Assembly: GCF_032854445.1 (NCBI RefSeq)
Contig: NC_088298.1
Location: 8,793,504-8,857,503 of the forward strand
Direction: 5' to 3'
DNA: 64,000 bases
From: Liolophura sinensis
Lineage: Eukaryota > Mollusca > Polyplacophora > Chitonida > Chitonidae
The notes under the pieces are model-generated. The model was not told the DNA's origin and searched no databases. It saw only the letters and a list, made by a program, of their open reading frames with translations. A program made the translations under genes and the position numbers. Shown one piece after another: positions 12,801 through 27,800 of this stretch (its first letter is position 1; each line of letters opens with the position of its first letter).

Positions 12801-15800
12801 TTTGATTTTTTCTTCCTCTTTTGCTAGTTTAAAAAAAAAATAGTAATTAATTCACATATAACTATCTTTTGAATATTCATACAGTTCCAGTACCTTGGTC
12901 AGGGGCTGAAATGTTGGCTCCTTGTTTACAAAAGTACCCAGCATCACAGAGGTCAACTGGGGTCACAATGCCTGCGACTGGGCAGTAGAAACCTCCAAGG
13001 CAAGGGGAACAACTCTGTTCAGAAGTCAGACCTGGAACAAAACAGGTCTATAGTTATGTTGTATAAACTCAGGCAAATGTTCACTTGACAAAATAATAAT
13101 CAAAAATCATTTATTTGAAACTAAGGAATCCACCTGAAATAGGCTTTGTTTAAAGGTGCTCAGGGTCCAGTGCCACAAAACCATTTCTCTCAATATCTGA
13201 AATACAATTTAAAATCTCACCTTCTTTTTTGGGGCTCTAGAAATTAAAATTTTGACAACCTTACAAATGTTGTCGTTATGTCAAAATTGACTACTGTGAA
13301 GACATTTTGAAATATTCAAAGGGTTGATGCCACAAAAGTCATTTCTGTCAACATTCAAAATACAATATAAAATCAAAGCTTATATTTGGGCCTTATAAAT
13401 TTAAATTTTGAATTTAAGTCAAAAATTTTATCGTATGTGTATTTATATATGCTGGATGAAGGGTCAGTAGGTGTGTTTACATATACTGTGTCTTCTTGAG
13501 GAGTAACAAATCCATTCCACCAAAGTGCTGCCGAAGTATCATGCCAAAGACACCAGACATGACACCCCACACACTCATATTATACTGACACCAGGCCACC
13601 CAGTCCTGTTTACTTGCTCTAACTTCTCAGTGCTGAGCGCCAAGCAACGCAGCAACAAGTACCATTTTTAAAGTCTTTGAAATGACCAACACCTGTTTTG
13701 AATCCCAGGTCTCTGGAATCAGCTGCTGTTTTTTTTAGCTGTCTGCTTATGAAATGATGTTCACAATCACCTGTTAAATTGTTGAAAGTTCCGATCGGAC
13801 ACGGGAATTCCCAGCTAAACCTTGTTCCTGAAGGACAGAAGTATCCCATGGGGCAAAGCGTGGTGCTGTTGTCAAGGATGACAATGCCCATGGTGTTGTC
13901 GCACACATAACCCGCGGGACATGTGTCACATGACTCTTGAGTCTCTACATCCTGGTATGTTCCGTTGTCACATCGGATTGGTTGATCAGAACCCAGAGGA
14001 CAGTAGTGACCAATCGGACACCTGCATTTAGGAGCACATAAATTTGCATATGAATCGCTGATCTAGTATTTAAACACATCAGACAGAGGCATTTTAAGTA
14101 TTCAATCTCTTTACTTTTATCACACAGTCTTTCCGTTATAAATTACTTCCCTCTGCGTTTACGAATGACAAAATTACAAACAATTCTCACCTAAAACCAC
14201 ATTCATCCAAAACATACGGCTCTCTTCAACAATTGGACAAAATTTTAATAGGATCATTGACTCACAAAAAAGAAGATGTGAAAGACAAATACACATACAA
14301 AAGGGACACTTGTGTAATATTTAAATCACTGAGTTAACCTGAACTCTCACATCAAACTGTTCTCAAGTTACACTGTTTCAAAATCAGTTTTTCCTAACGT
14401 CAAATTGCTTACCTGTACTCATAAGGTTGGGATGAATTTTGGCCAGGTGGACAGTAGTAACCAGCACTACACGGACCCTGGGGCAACTCCTGCCCCACTC
14501 CGGGGCAGTACTCTCCCCCTGGGCAGGGCACACAGTCCACTAGGCTGTCGTGATGGGTGCTGTCAAGGTAGTACCCCACAGGGCAGGGCTCAGGGGATTG
14601 ACTTCCCTCAGGACAGAAGTGCCCCACCGGACACATGCTTCCAGTTATGTTGTCTGTGGGGGTAGGGCTGGATGCCTCCAGGGTACAGTAGAAACCTTTG
14701 ATATGAAATTTTGATAGGAGTAAAATCTTCAAGTTCAGACATTTTCATGAATCAAAATTGTTTTTTAAAACTAAACATAACAGAATATGACATGTATGAT
14801 TGGTAGTAAGGCACACCAATTTTACTTGTTTTACAATTCTTATAATTGCTTTTCAAATAAATCATTTTTTTAATGTCAGAGAGGGGTATAAAAATAAAAA
14901 CTTGAAAATTATCTAATTTGTGAAAAATGTGAACCATTGTAGCAATTTTGTTTCCTATTAAAAATGTTTACATGACTGGAATATCTTGAAAAACAATGAA
15001 AATAATAAAACCAGGCAATCAAACAAAACAAAAAGAGAGATTATAGGTTTATTTTTATAACTTTTTTTATTTTATTCTAGGTTTGCCTGTAAAACATCAA
15101 ATTAACTTAGCGTCACCTAAAGTTCACAAAATGTAAAGTACAGAAATCAACCATCAAATTTCACCCCGTATCCACTTCAGGAAAAGATATAGCTAACAGA
15201 ATTTAACAAACGTATGTCATTCACAAGTGACATTTTGTTCACTGCTTGTCAAAAACACAGTGCCATGCGAGCAGCAGAAATGTCACAACCACTTTGTGAA
15301 ATAACAACTTATATGTATATATCAGAGATACATGTGAGCAAAAGTCCTACAGGTATTTCTTGGCTGTTCCCTGTTTTATCTACCATATATGGGCCCATTT
15401 AACCTGATAAATTGGGTTATAAGTAAAAAGCTGCTCTCAAAACTTCCCCCGACATGGTATTTGAATGGGCTAAATATCTCCCTTGTCGTAATGCCTTTCA
15501 TTTATTTATTTATTCATTGGAGTTTTATGCTTTATTCATGAATAATTCACTTACATATTTATAATGGCAACCAGCATCTTGGTTGGGAACCCACAACAAT
15601 CTGCAGGTCTCTGATAGGCCTTTCCAGGTATGCCCGTAGTGGAAGCCTGCATGAGCTGGACTTGAACTCACAGCAATCACATTGGTGAGAGGCTTCTGTG
15701 TTATTGTGCTATGCTAGCACACCAACAACTAGTCCAACTGTCTTTGTTTGGGACTGCCAACTATCGATTTTTTCCCCTTTCACCACAAGTTTTCATCTTT

Positions 15801-18800
15801 TCACACATGATTTGCAACACAATTACATACATCAAAACTCTCTTACCGGCAGAACAGTTTCCTGTGGGTAGGGGTAAACCAGAAGTCTGACAGTAAAGGC
15901 CTGGGTCACACTGGGTGGGTGCAGTCGACCCCTCAGGGCAACCCTCAGGGCAATAGAAGCCTGGCTGACACTTTCCACCTTCTGGGGACGATGGAGTTGC
16001 GGAACTTGAATTCTCACTGCAATACCATCCTGTTAAAAAGATACAATAATGGGAGATTTAATTGGTTCTAATTAATTCATTTTTCCAGATTTATTTGATC
16101 CGCAACATTGCGACCAGCATTATGGTGGGGCTGTGGACATCTGGTGGTTGCTGGTAGACTTTCCCACTTCTGGAGAGGAAGCAAGCATGAGCTGGACTTA
16201 AATAAGAGCGTCGCAATTGCTACTGGTGAGAAGCTCTAGTCATTGTGCTGCAAAAGCTCGCTAACCACAAAGTTTTAGCACCAGAAATAATATTTTATGA
16301 CATGTATGTAATTGTGCTAAAGAAAAAAAATTAAAATCAAATTTTTCTTCGCAAAGTTTAATCTGCCACACAGGCCATTATTTCCTTCTGAAAAAGCACT
16401 TTTGTAGGGCAAAACCAATACTTTTTGTCTGCATTTTTTTTTCAGTTTTAAAATCAGACGATCTTATTAGGTTGGTGATTTACTCCTGGTACAAAGGTCG
16501 GATGTTTACTCCAGGTACGAAGGTCAGTGGTTTGCTCCAGGTATAAAGGTCGGTGGTTTACTCCAGGTACAAAGGTCGGTGGTGCACTCCAGGTACAAAG
16601 GTCGGTGGTTTACTCCAGGTACGAAGGTCAGTGGTTTGCTCCAGGTATAAAGGTCGGTGGTTTACTCCAGGTACAAAGGTCGGTGGTGTACTCCAGGTAC
16701 GAAGGTCGGTGGTTTTCTCCAGGTACTTCAATCTAAGTGGGGAAAATATCTTGTGCAGAACGCCAATCAAATATAATAATACACCTTACTCTTACAGTAC
16801 CTGGTGAGCACTTTCCTGTGGGGTAGGTTAGCCCCGTTGTCTCGCAGTATTCTCCACCCGGACAAGGGAGACAATCCTCAACCGTCCTCGCCAACGTCAG
16901 GTTATAGTAGGTGCCGACAGGACACGGGTTGTTCACAGCAACAGCTGTCCCTGGGGGGCAATAGTGGCCACTAGGGCAAGGTGTGTCTTCATAGGTGGCA
17001 GCACCTGTACAGGGAAGGAGTATACGTCTGAGTAATACATATTCATAAGGCAGTCATTACCAAAAAGGTTTGTTAACCTGAACATGATTAACNNNNNNNN
17101 NNNNNNNNNNNNNNNNNNNNNNNNNNNNNNNNNNNNNNNNNNNNNNNNNNNNNNNNNNNNNNNNNNNNNNNNNNNNNNNNNNNNNNNNNNNNNNNNNNNN
17201 NNNNNNNNNNNNNNNNNNNNNNNNNNNNNNNNNNNNNNNNNNNNNNNNNNNNNNNNNNNNNNNNNNNNNNNNNNNNNNNNNNNNNNNNNNNNATATCCTG
17301 ATGATCGTCAGTCAACAAGCGAACCTTCGCGGCGTATCTAATGAATATTCAGACTTATAATCACAGCCAATGGATTGCTGTTTAATATTTCAGGCGGGAA
17401 ATTGCCGTACAGGGTGCAAATATTTTCACCTGCAAGCCAAGCACAGTTTGAACAGCATATCTGCGGACGGCAATCAAGTCATCTCCATAAAACTTCATGT
17501 AAGATGACCTAAAAGCTACAAGCGTTGTCGACTGTTTATTGTCAATGTATGTCCCGAGAACAAAGAAAGTGGCAACAGGGAATCTTTGATCCATGACCGA
17601 ACCAACCCCTCAAATGTAAGACAATAAAAACACAAATGTGTCTTAACAAGTAAGCCTGCTCACTCTAATGCACAACACAAAAGCCAAGCATTGTAGTATT
17701 TATTTGTTGTTCTTAAATTTAGTTATTTATTTATTTGATTGGTGTTGTACGCCATACTCAGGAATATTTCACACACACACACACACACACACAATGGCAG
17801 CGAGCATTATGGTGGGAGGAAACCCAGCAGAGCCCTGGGAGACAGCCATGACCACCCACAAGTTGCTGAAAAACAAATTTCAAAATGTTTTATTTGCCTC
17901 TAAAAATGCCCTTTTGGGGGGTGAATGTCTAGATCAAACACAGTTATGACAAACCTTCTGGACAGACAAACAGGGTGTAGTTGACAATCGGTCCCCAGGG
18001 TATTGTCACAGTAGAATCCGCCTGGACATTCTTTAACAAGCGCTCTGCCGCACTTCATCCTGGTATGTCCCTGATGGACACAGCTGGTAGATACTTGACC
18101 CAACAGGACACTTGTGGCCGGCTGGGCACTCGTATGCAGATGGCTGTCTGACTGTTTGGCCCTCAGGGCAATAGTAACCTGTTAACCGTAACAAATGACA
18201 AATTAACAGCAACAAATGATTTAGTGATTGATGACTGTCAATCTAATTTAGGCGCCATAATCATCAAATACCATTCAAGAAACGTTTTTTTTTGTTTTTT
18301 TTAATCATTTACATGACTTCACATGTTTGAAACTTTCATAAATGCAGACGATTACAATATTTGAAAAACAACACTTTTTAAAGCCTTTTCTTGACTGTCA
18401 AAATTTCAGGTACGATGTTAGAGCTTTTTTTCAGCCTTTAGAAATTGATATTTTGAGCACCTCACAGATGTTATCTTAAGAAACTGGACCAAAATTTCAT
18501 CTTCCAATACCAAAAAACTTAACATAGTGACAAGGTTTTAAATTTTGACTGGAGTCAGAAATTTGCTTCATGGAATTGGCCCCAGTAACTTGAGATACCC
18601 TTAAATTAATGCACGTTTTAGTTATAAATCCGCACTGTTGTAAAGTAAATTCGAGCATCCCATGTCCCATTCTTCAGGGTGATTTTAATCTCACCTGGGT
18701 CACAGTCTCCATCTGGTTGGGCTAGTCCGGATTGATTACAAAACATTCCTGCAGTACACGGCAGGACACCAGGTCGAGTTGTGAGCCCCCTACACTGGGC

Positions 18801-21800
18801 AGGAAGTGCCCCCGCCATGCAGGGCTGTGGGGCAGAGCTCCCGGAGGGGCAGTAGTGACCGACAGGGCATCTGTCACCTGGGGAGAAAAAACAAGGCAGG
18901 GAAAAAATCAGATATTGAACATGTTTACCGTCAATAAAGTCACTTGTATATATCTTTGTTATATTTTGTTGGGGTTTTATTATCGCCTGTCAGTATACAT
19001 GTAAATTCTGCAACATCGACGACGCTTCGATTATATTTGGAGAAAATTTTCATCTTTACAAAAATTTGACAGCAAAAACATTTAGGGCCTGCTAGCAATC
19101 ACTGTATGAGTGACCAGCATTCTGACATTCACAGCAAGCAGCCGTAGACAGATTCACCATCACTGGTCGGTTCCTCTTAAACCCTTACCCCGACGCCTGA
19201 CGGTCTTGCGATAGAGGAGTTCCCACTGCAGTAGTACCCATCATCACAGTCTCCACGTGGTGATGACATCATATCAGTGTCACAGTACTGTCCAGGGTCA
19301 CAGCCGAGAGGAGCCGAGCTTCCTATTGGACAATATTCACCTGGATAACAAAGACGAATAATAGAATTACGTTTCAAAACGTTTAATTAAATGGAAAGAC
19401 TTCTCCCATATTTCATCTTAAGTAGCTTTTTTTCCAGTGAAATACTTTTTTGATTCTCAATGATTCAAACACCTTGAAGAGTTAATCGTTCACTTTTTGT
19501 CCACTTTATATCAAAGGCTCAAATAAGCTGTCTAAAATGTTTCTTGTTTGCATATTACCCAAATTATAAAGTTTCCTCACCACATCTCAAATATGTATGT
19601 GGACGGAGCTGTCTAAAATGTTTCTTGTTTGCATATTACCCAAATTATAAAGTTTCCTCACCACATCTCAAATATGTATGTGGACGGAGCTGTCTAAAAT
19701 GTTTCTTGTTTGCATATTACCCAAATTATAAAGTTTCCTCACCACATCTCAAATATGTATGTGGACGGAGCTGTCTAAAATGTTTCTTGTTTGCATATTA
19801 CCCAAATTATAAAGTTTCCTCACCACATCTCAAATATGTATGTGGACGGAGCTGTCTAAAATGTTTCTTGTTTGCATATTACCCAAATTACAAAGTTTCC
19901 TCACCACATCTCAAATAAGTATGTGGACAGAGCTGTCTAAAATATTTCTTGTTTGCCCGTCATATTACCCAAATTATAAACCTTCCTCACCACATCTCAC
20001 ATGTGTCTTGTTTTGATGTTTTAAGTCCAGAGGACTCTAAACTAACTTAATATAAAAATTTATTATTAATTGCTCAACTTTTAAAAGACAGATTTGTCCT
20101 CACTCACCTGCAACACATTTCCCCCCTTCTGGAGAAGTGGGCTGTGCCAAGTAAGACCCTAATGTACAAAACCATCCCATATCACATTTTCCTGTAGGGG
20201 TCACCAGGCCTTCCCCATCACAATAATATCCAGGTTCACATGGCTGACATCCAGTTTCATTTGCTTGACCTTGTGAAATAAAAATTAGAGCGAAAATCAT
20301 TGAATTACTATTCTAGTATACTTCAAACTTTTCATACTTCCTGTGGTTCCTCATTCTGAAATTTGAACTGTTCTTAAAGGACTGAAATGAAACATAAATG
20401 AAACATCGGCTGGATACAAAAATCTGTATTTCTGGAACCAACTGGAGATATAATAGATGTTAAGTTAATGAACCCCACAATATTTCAGACTTTAACAAAA
20501 AACAAGGTCAAAAGACCTATTTTTCTGACCAAAATAATTATATTCAAGAGGCAACAATTTTAAGTCCATGAAATTTTACTGAAGTCAGTTTGATTGTTGT
20601 TTTACGCTGTACTCGAGAACATTTCACTTATACAGCAGCGGCCAGCATTATGGTGGGAGGAAATCCATGACCATTCGCAAGTTGTTGCCAGACCAACCCA
20701 CATACGGGCCGGAGAGGAAGCCAGCAAAGAGCTGGACTTTAACTCACAGCAACTGCATTGCTGAGAGGCTCCTGGCTCACTGCACTGCACTGGCCTGCTA
20801 ACCACCTCGCCCACCTGACAACATTTTTGAGATGTTTCATACCCATAATGCGATTAACAAGTAGATCAATTTTGATTTTTCGTTAACAAATGGGTTATAG
20901 AAAACAGACAAAGAAGAAGAAGACACTCTTCTCTCAGAAATGGTACGAAACAATGTTTAGTTGGTTCCTCAATTACATACAGTGTGATCGTGTTTTTCCT
21001 TTCTCTTTAGTTCATCTGCACTTGTTTGTACTGAAAAATCCTAAGTGTCAATCTCTCCCCTACTTCATTAAAACTGACAACTGTTTATCCCTTGATACAA
21101 TTCACCAGTCTCATTCTAAATCTACTTTTTTCAGTGGAATTTATGCAGTGGAGTTAATATGAAAATGACTCTAAAATGTGTCACTATAAAGATGCAAGCA
21201 TCATAAAACTGTGCAAAGTATTTCTCTATACCTCATAGTTCTCTCACAATGTCTGAAAATACTGGTTGGAGAGGCAGTTGAAAAGCTTGAAGAATTACAG
21301 TACTTGCTAATTATTACATATTATTTCTTACATATTTCTTTGGGGACTGGTGTAAAGATTGTTTTGGAAATGGAGCTTGTAATTATCAAATGGAATGCAG
21401 CTTCATGGTCTACAAGAGGTACATGCGAATGTTTAGTTACAAACATGCAACTCTAATTCAAGCTGCTTAGCCAGTTAGAAACTGTATCTTAGTCGGCAAA
21501 GTAGAACATTTTGCTAACAATTTCTCCAACAAAAACAACAGCTGCATCTACAACTACCAATAATCGTTGTTCATGGCTATGTAGTGACCATGTACACTTG
21601 TGGGATCATGTCGGTGGGATTTCTCTTAGCGGCGAGTGCTTGAGTACAATGAACAACTATCAACGTCTGTTCTGGATGTGCACGCAGGCGTAGAAATCAA
21701 GTACAAATCGTGCATGAGTTCAAGTCCAGCCACACCTTCCCTCTCTGGCCGTACGTGGGAAGGTCTGCCTGCAACCTGCGGATGGTCGTGGGTTTCCTCC

Positions 21801-24800
21801 AGGCTCTGCCCAGTTTCCTCCCACCATAAAGCTGGCTGCCGTTGTATAAGTTGAATATCCTTGAGTACGGCGTAAAACACCAATCAAATAAATAAATAAA
21901 TAAATCAATCAATCAAATTGTGCTTCGTGGGAGACTATGATACACTCGGTTGTAACTCACGTGTCTTCCTTCTACTCAAATCAGAATTACATGTTTGCAA
22001 TTAACAAATTTTGGACTCGACACATATTTTTGGTCCCCTTACCTGTGAGATTGTTGAAGGTTCCACGAGGACACTTGTACTGGATGTCATACTGCGTGCT
22101 GATTGGACAGTAATGACCCGACGGGCAGAGTTTGTCTGTGTACGTGGTAGAGTTAGCTGAACAGAAGTAGCCTGCTGGACATGGGGTGCAGTCAGACTGA
22201 CCGGTCAAATCCTGGATTGAGGGGAAAAAGATAAATAATAACAGTTTCTTTGTTTGTGTGAGACATAACGTAACAATGAAGGTTATTAGACAAAAACAGA
22301 AAATATTATAAGGCTGGTCTGCTGAAAATATTTTAATAATTACCACTGACTTTGTGGTGATAATTTATAATCCTTCTCAAGAATATTTCATACTCAACAA
22401 TATTTCACTTATACTAGGGTGGTCATATTTTTTTTTTTTGGACAAGGAAACAAAAAGTATTTAGAGTAAACCAGAAAACCTTTAGCAAATTGCTGATAAA
22501 CTTTCCCACATGGAATCGACGTGGGAGTCACCTTGGTTAAGCAATGAGGTTTGCTCGGAAGGTCTGATGAGAACCTATTGACACAAAGTTTCAGAACCAA
22601 AAGAAATATTTTTTTTTTTTCGCATGGCCTCAGCCAATGCGAATCTCATTGCACATTCATCATGCGGTCAGCTGACAAAAGTCTCATAGCACATGGTATG
22701 GCCCTATCTAAGCCATGCTGTGACTCCGCCACATCTTTTCAACGACCAGTCTGTTGGCATTAACTTGGGTGGGTTGAAAGTAGCTCACACACCATACCTT
22801 TCAAGGTAACCTGAAACTAATCAACAAAACTGCGGGTGTGACCTCTCAAGGCCTCGGCCCGAATGCTCTACAAATCCCTTTAATTTTGCTTATCCCTTCG
22901 GGGTGGAGTGATGAGAGGAGGGATTTTATAAAATTTATTTGCCTGTAAGAAGAGAATTTTGAGGGGTAAAATTTAAATACCCATTTTATATCTCAATTTC
23001 AACACCTAAGACCTCTTACCTGATAAAACCCTGCATAGCAGCCTTCAGGTAAAGTTGTCTCCCTGGACAGAAATGACCTTCAGGGCAAATTCCTCCTTGC
23101 CCAAGGTGACCACCAGAGGGTGTTGGCGTGTCCACACCCACTGTGCAGTAGTAGCCTGGGTCGCAGGCACCAGAGGGCGCTGTCAAGTTTGTAAGGTCAC
23201 AGAAACATGCCACCTGAGCACGGCTGGCAATCTGTGTCCATCTCCAGACCAAGGACATTGCTGAAGGTTCCCAATGGACACGCAGTCCAGTTTCGACCTG
23301 TTCCAGTTGGACAGTAGAACCCTCTAGGACAAAGGCGATGTCCTGAACTAGAACTGCCTAGTAAATTAAAAAAATGAAATTCTATCTAAGTGTCTTGGAA
23401 GATCCTGCAGAAACAAAATATATTTGTTACTTCCACAATTGTTCTGATGAGACTTCATGCAAAAACACATCAAATCACAAATCACTGCATGCAGCCATAT
23501 TTGGTGCTGTACTCTCAAACATTTTGGATGTCAGCGTGCTCCATTTCGTAAAATTTTACTTCATTTAATTCTCTGCAAAGTGGATTTTGTTTTCTTGTTT
23601 TGTTTAGCCTAATTTAGTGTTGCACATCATAAAATCTCCTTGAACCATTTTGTCAGATTCTGTCTCATTTGCAATTGGCCGCCTTCATGTAGATCACCTA
23701 TAATTTCATCAAAGACTACTCAGTCTGCTGTTTTAAGGAGGTGAAACACATGTGATATATAGAAAACTTACAACCCACAATCTAATCACCATTCTGTACA
23801 ACTCATTTATTTATTTATTTGACTGGTATTTTACATCATACTCAAGAATATTTCACTTATGCAATGGCGACCAATATGATGGAAGGAAAACTGGGGCACA
23901 GCCCAGGGGGAATCCTACGGACCATCCGCAGGTTGCTGACATACCTTCCCATGTACAGCTGAGATAAAACAAACTGTAGTACTGGTGGGGAAGTTTACTG
24001 TAGTTTGTGAAAACAATTATAATTCTTCAAGATAAAACAATCAAGGCTATATTTAATTTTAAAAGATTCACTTTGGGTATTGTTTTTCCAGCCTGTTCTT
24101 TGAGTTGGATACTTAATTTGCTTGTTTACTGTAAATCGAAACACACCCAATCTTGATCCTTTCAAGACCTGGATTATACATAAGTAGTGCGATTCAGATT
24201 TACGTAACTATTTACCTTCGATGACTTCTTCAGGTACACAGTAGAACCCTGCTGGACATTCCAGGCAATAGGATGCCTGGGAGAAATTGCATATGTGCCA
24301 GGATCACATGGTACTGGTACGCTGGTTCCCAGTGGACAATGTAAGCCAATAGGACAAGGCGTTTCAATGGGGTTCGGGACAGTGTCTCCTCCAGGGCAGT
24401 AGAAACCTAAGTCACAGAAATCCACAGGGGCTGAGAGGCCTGAAACGAGAAAAAAAGAAACATTTATTGATTGAAAAAGTTATAAGCTGCAAATATTTCA
24501 GGATCTTGTTTGATCAATTTGACTGATCTTACTAATACTGCAGGATCTTGTTTGATCAATTTTTATTGATCTTACTAACATTGCAGGATCTTGTCTGATC
24601 AATTTTATTGATCTTACTAATATTGCAGGATCTTGTTTGATCAATTTGATTGGTCTTACTAATATTGCAGGATCTCGTTTGATCAATTTGATTGATCTTA
24701 CTAATACTGCATGCGATGCTCATGTAAGGAAAATTGTTAATATGCATAAATGTAGCATACTTATCATAAGAACAATGAATAAGTATTTATTTCATTGATG

Positions 24801-27800
24801 TTTGAGGATGTGGTCAGAATACGAGGGCAGTCACCACAATTTATATGCCAAAGGTCATGCAGCAGTTTGAACTAAAGTTGTTGGAGACTTGCCCATGGTC
24901 AGAGAGCCTCCCTGTTTTTAAATAATATAATTTGTTTTCACTTGAATTATGAGATCAGTCGGGTACATGGGTTCCAGTTTAAATCCATGTCTTTTTCCAG
25001 TTACCTTGCAATCTCTAAACTTACAAATCACAAAACTGTCAGAGCAGGATTTGAACCTCTAACCTCATTGGTCAGATCACCTGTGTTGAGAAGAACATTT
25101 CTACTGACGTATAAACTTCAAAGTTCTTTAGGGAAGCATACACGTACCTGTGCCATTGCAGTATTTGCCTGGATCACAAGGTTCACAGTCATTGACACCT
25201 GTATTCCCCAGGGCGTTCGTGTAGGTCCCGTTAGGGCAGGGTGTCGGGGCGCCCGACCCCATGGGGCAGAAATGACCCACAGGGCATATGATACTCTGGG
25301 AGCTATTAGACCCTAGTTCACAGTAAAACCTGAAAACATTAGAACAAACATTTTGTGCTCAAGTTTCTGATTTCATGCTTTACATGTTTCTCAATTGTTT
25401 TTTTTTTTCAAATACCTCTACAAACTGGATTACAACTAGCACTGTAAAATAAATATTTTGCAACAGTTTAATTGTTAATGAGCTATGTTCTTGAAATAGC
25501 TTTTCAACAGAAGCTGATACCAAAAACTGGTTGACAACAGATGAGGTCAGCAAATATGGCCCTTACTGTAAATCTTCAACTTTTTAAAACCACCAAAACA
25601 CTTTTTTCAGAGGAATTTATGAATACAGTTATGACGAAAATGATAATAAAATGATTTGTTTGTGTCACTAAAAATGGAAGCTTCATAAAACTATGCAAAT
25701 TATTTCTCTAAAATCTATAAATCTCTCACAATGTTTTTAAAACATTGACTGCAGACATGGCTGAAAAGGTTGAAGAATTCGGCCACATATAATTTCTCAG
25801 TTCCAGAGTAATGTTCTCAGAAGGACAATAAAATCACTCTAGACATTTCACTGTCTTTTTTTCACAATGCCAACAGCCCCCCAGCTATTGTCCTACATGA
25901 AAAAACAAAAGGTTCAGCAACAAAGTAACATTTTATAACCTTTACTTACTTCTAAAAAATACACTGCTTTAGACGAAATAAACATTAGGGCAGATATGAG
26001 TACAGTGGTCAGTTACTACATGTGTGAGTGAGTGGTCTCCCTTACCCTGCATCGCACAGCCACTAGGGGAAGTCCTGCCCATTTCAGCACAGTACTGACC
26101 CTCGGGGCAGTCTGTGCACTCCACACTTGCAGTCAGGCCAGTCAGGTTACTGTAAGAGCCCTTGGGGCAGGCTAGTGGGGCGGAGGTGCCCAGGGCGCAG
26201 AAGTAACCCTGAGGGCAAACGTTAGCATCTGCACCTGTAAACGAGAATTATTGTATTCAAATCATGCCATTCTTCTGTTGATTATGACTTCGCCTGTGAC
26301 TAAATTGTACATTTTACACAATTCCGAAATATTACTGATCTCTGACAGATATTTCAGATGTTTTGCGGTAGAATGACATCTGCCTTGTAAAATGTAAATA
26401 TCAGCACCAAAGATAATATTTTATGACATTTATTGGCCTCTAAAAATGCAATGTTTTGGCTTAAATCTTGGTCTTTTACCTTGCCAGTTTAAAGAATACA
26501 TGTATTAAAACAATAGTTGTAAGCTATTTCCCATGCTTTCTCCTAGATTGATACGAAACTCGGGCATGTTTTTGAAAAAATGATTTCACCTTTTTTTTAA
26601 TTTTTTTCCCTTTTTTGGTCAGGAGAATGTTTCTAGTTTATACAGTGGGTTTTACGGAATTTCACATGTAGTTTCAAATAAATTAAACTGTTCTGTTAAA
26701 TTTTGCTAGTTTAAAAAAAATAGTAATTAATTCACATATAACTATCTTTTGAATATTCATACAGTTCCAGTACCTTGGTCAGGGGCTGAAATGTTGGCTC
26801 CTTGTTTACAAAAGTACCCAGCATCACAGAGGTCAACTGGGGTCACAATGCCTGGTACTGGGCAGTAAAAACCTCCCAGGCAAGGGGAACAACTCTGTTC
26901 AGCAGTCAGGCCTGGAACAAAACAGGTCTATAGTTATGTTGTATAACCTCAGGCAAATGTTATTCACTTGACAAGATAATAATCAAAAATCATTTATTTG
27001 AAACTAAGGAATCCACCTGAAATAGGCTTTGTTTAAAGGTGCTCAGGGTCCAGTGCCACAAAACCATTTCTCTCAATATCTGAAATACAATTTAAAACCT
27101 CACATTCTTTTTTGGGCTCTAGAAATTAAAATTTTGATGACCTTACAAATGTTATCTTTATATCAAAATTTACTATTGTGAAGACATTTTGAAATTTTAA
27201 AGGGGCTCAGGGCTCGATGCCACAAAAGTCATTTCTGTCAACATTCAAAATACAATATAAAATCAAATTTGATATAAAGTCAAAAATGTTATCATATGTG
27301 TATATATATGCTTGATGAAGGGACAGTAGGTGTGTTTACATATACTGTGTCTTCTTGTGGAGTAGCAAATCCATTCCACCAAAGTGCTGCCGAAGTATCA
27401 TGCCCAAGACACCAGACATGACACCCCACACACTCATATTATACTGACACCAGGCCACCCAGTCCTGTTTCCTTGCTCTAACTTCTCAGTGCTGAGCGCC
27501 AAGCAACGCAGCAACAAGTACCATTTTTAAAGTCTTTGAAATGACCAACACCGTTTTGAATCCCAGGTCTCTGGAATCAGCTGCTGTTTTTTTTTTAGCT
27601 GTCTGCTTATGAAATGATGTTCACTATCACCTGTTAAATTGTTGAAAGTTCCGATCGGACATGGGAATTCCCAGCTAAACCTTGTTCCTGAAGGACAGAA
27701 GTATCCCATGGGGCAAAGCGTGGTGCTGTTGTCAAGGATGACAATGCCCATGGTGTTGTCGCACACATAACCCGCGGGACATGTGTCACATGACTCTTGA

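Larger units (their letters stand above)
3639..17092. repeat. First copy of a 13.5-kb duplicated segment (end of left contig)
   Basis: Matches 17293 to about 31068 in the same order and orientation, exons 43 to 30 included. The copy ends exactly at the N run. Its exons all have the lengths and phases needed to keep the frame open. See the finding on unmerged contigs. Confidence 0.93.

Noticed and set aside
17084-17341. Reading frames through the N run
   Set aside because: They are products of ambiguous bases in the assembly gap.
19544-19918. Plus-strand frame with a repeated 27-residue unit
   Set aside because: The 81-bp intronic tandem repeat is a multiple of three. The left copy has fewer units, and no gene signals are present.
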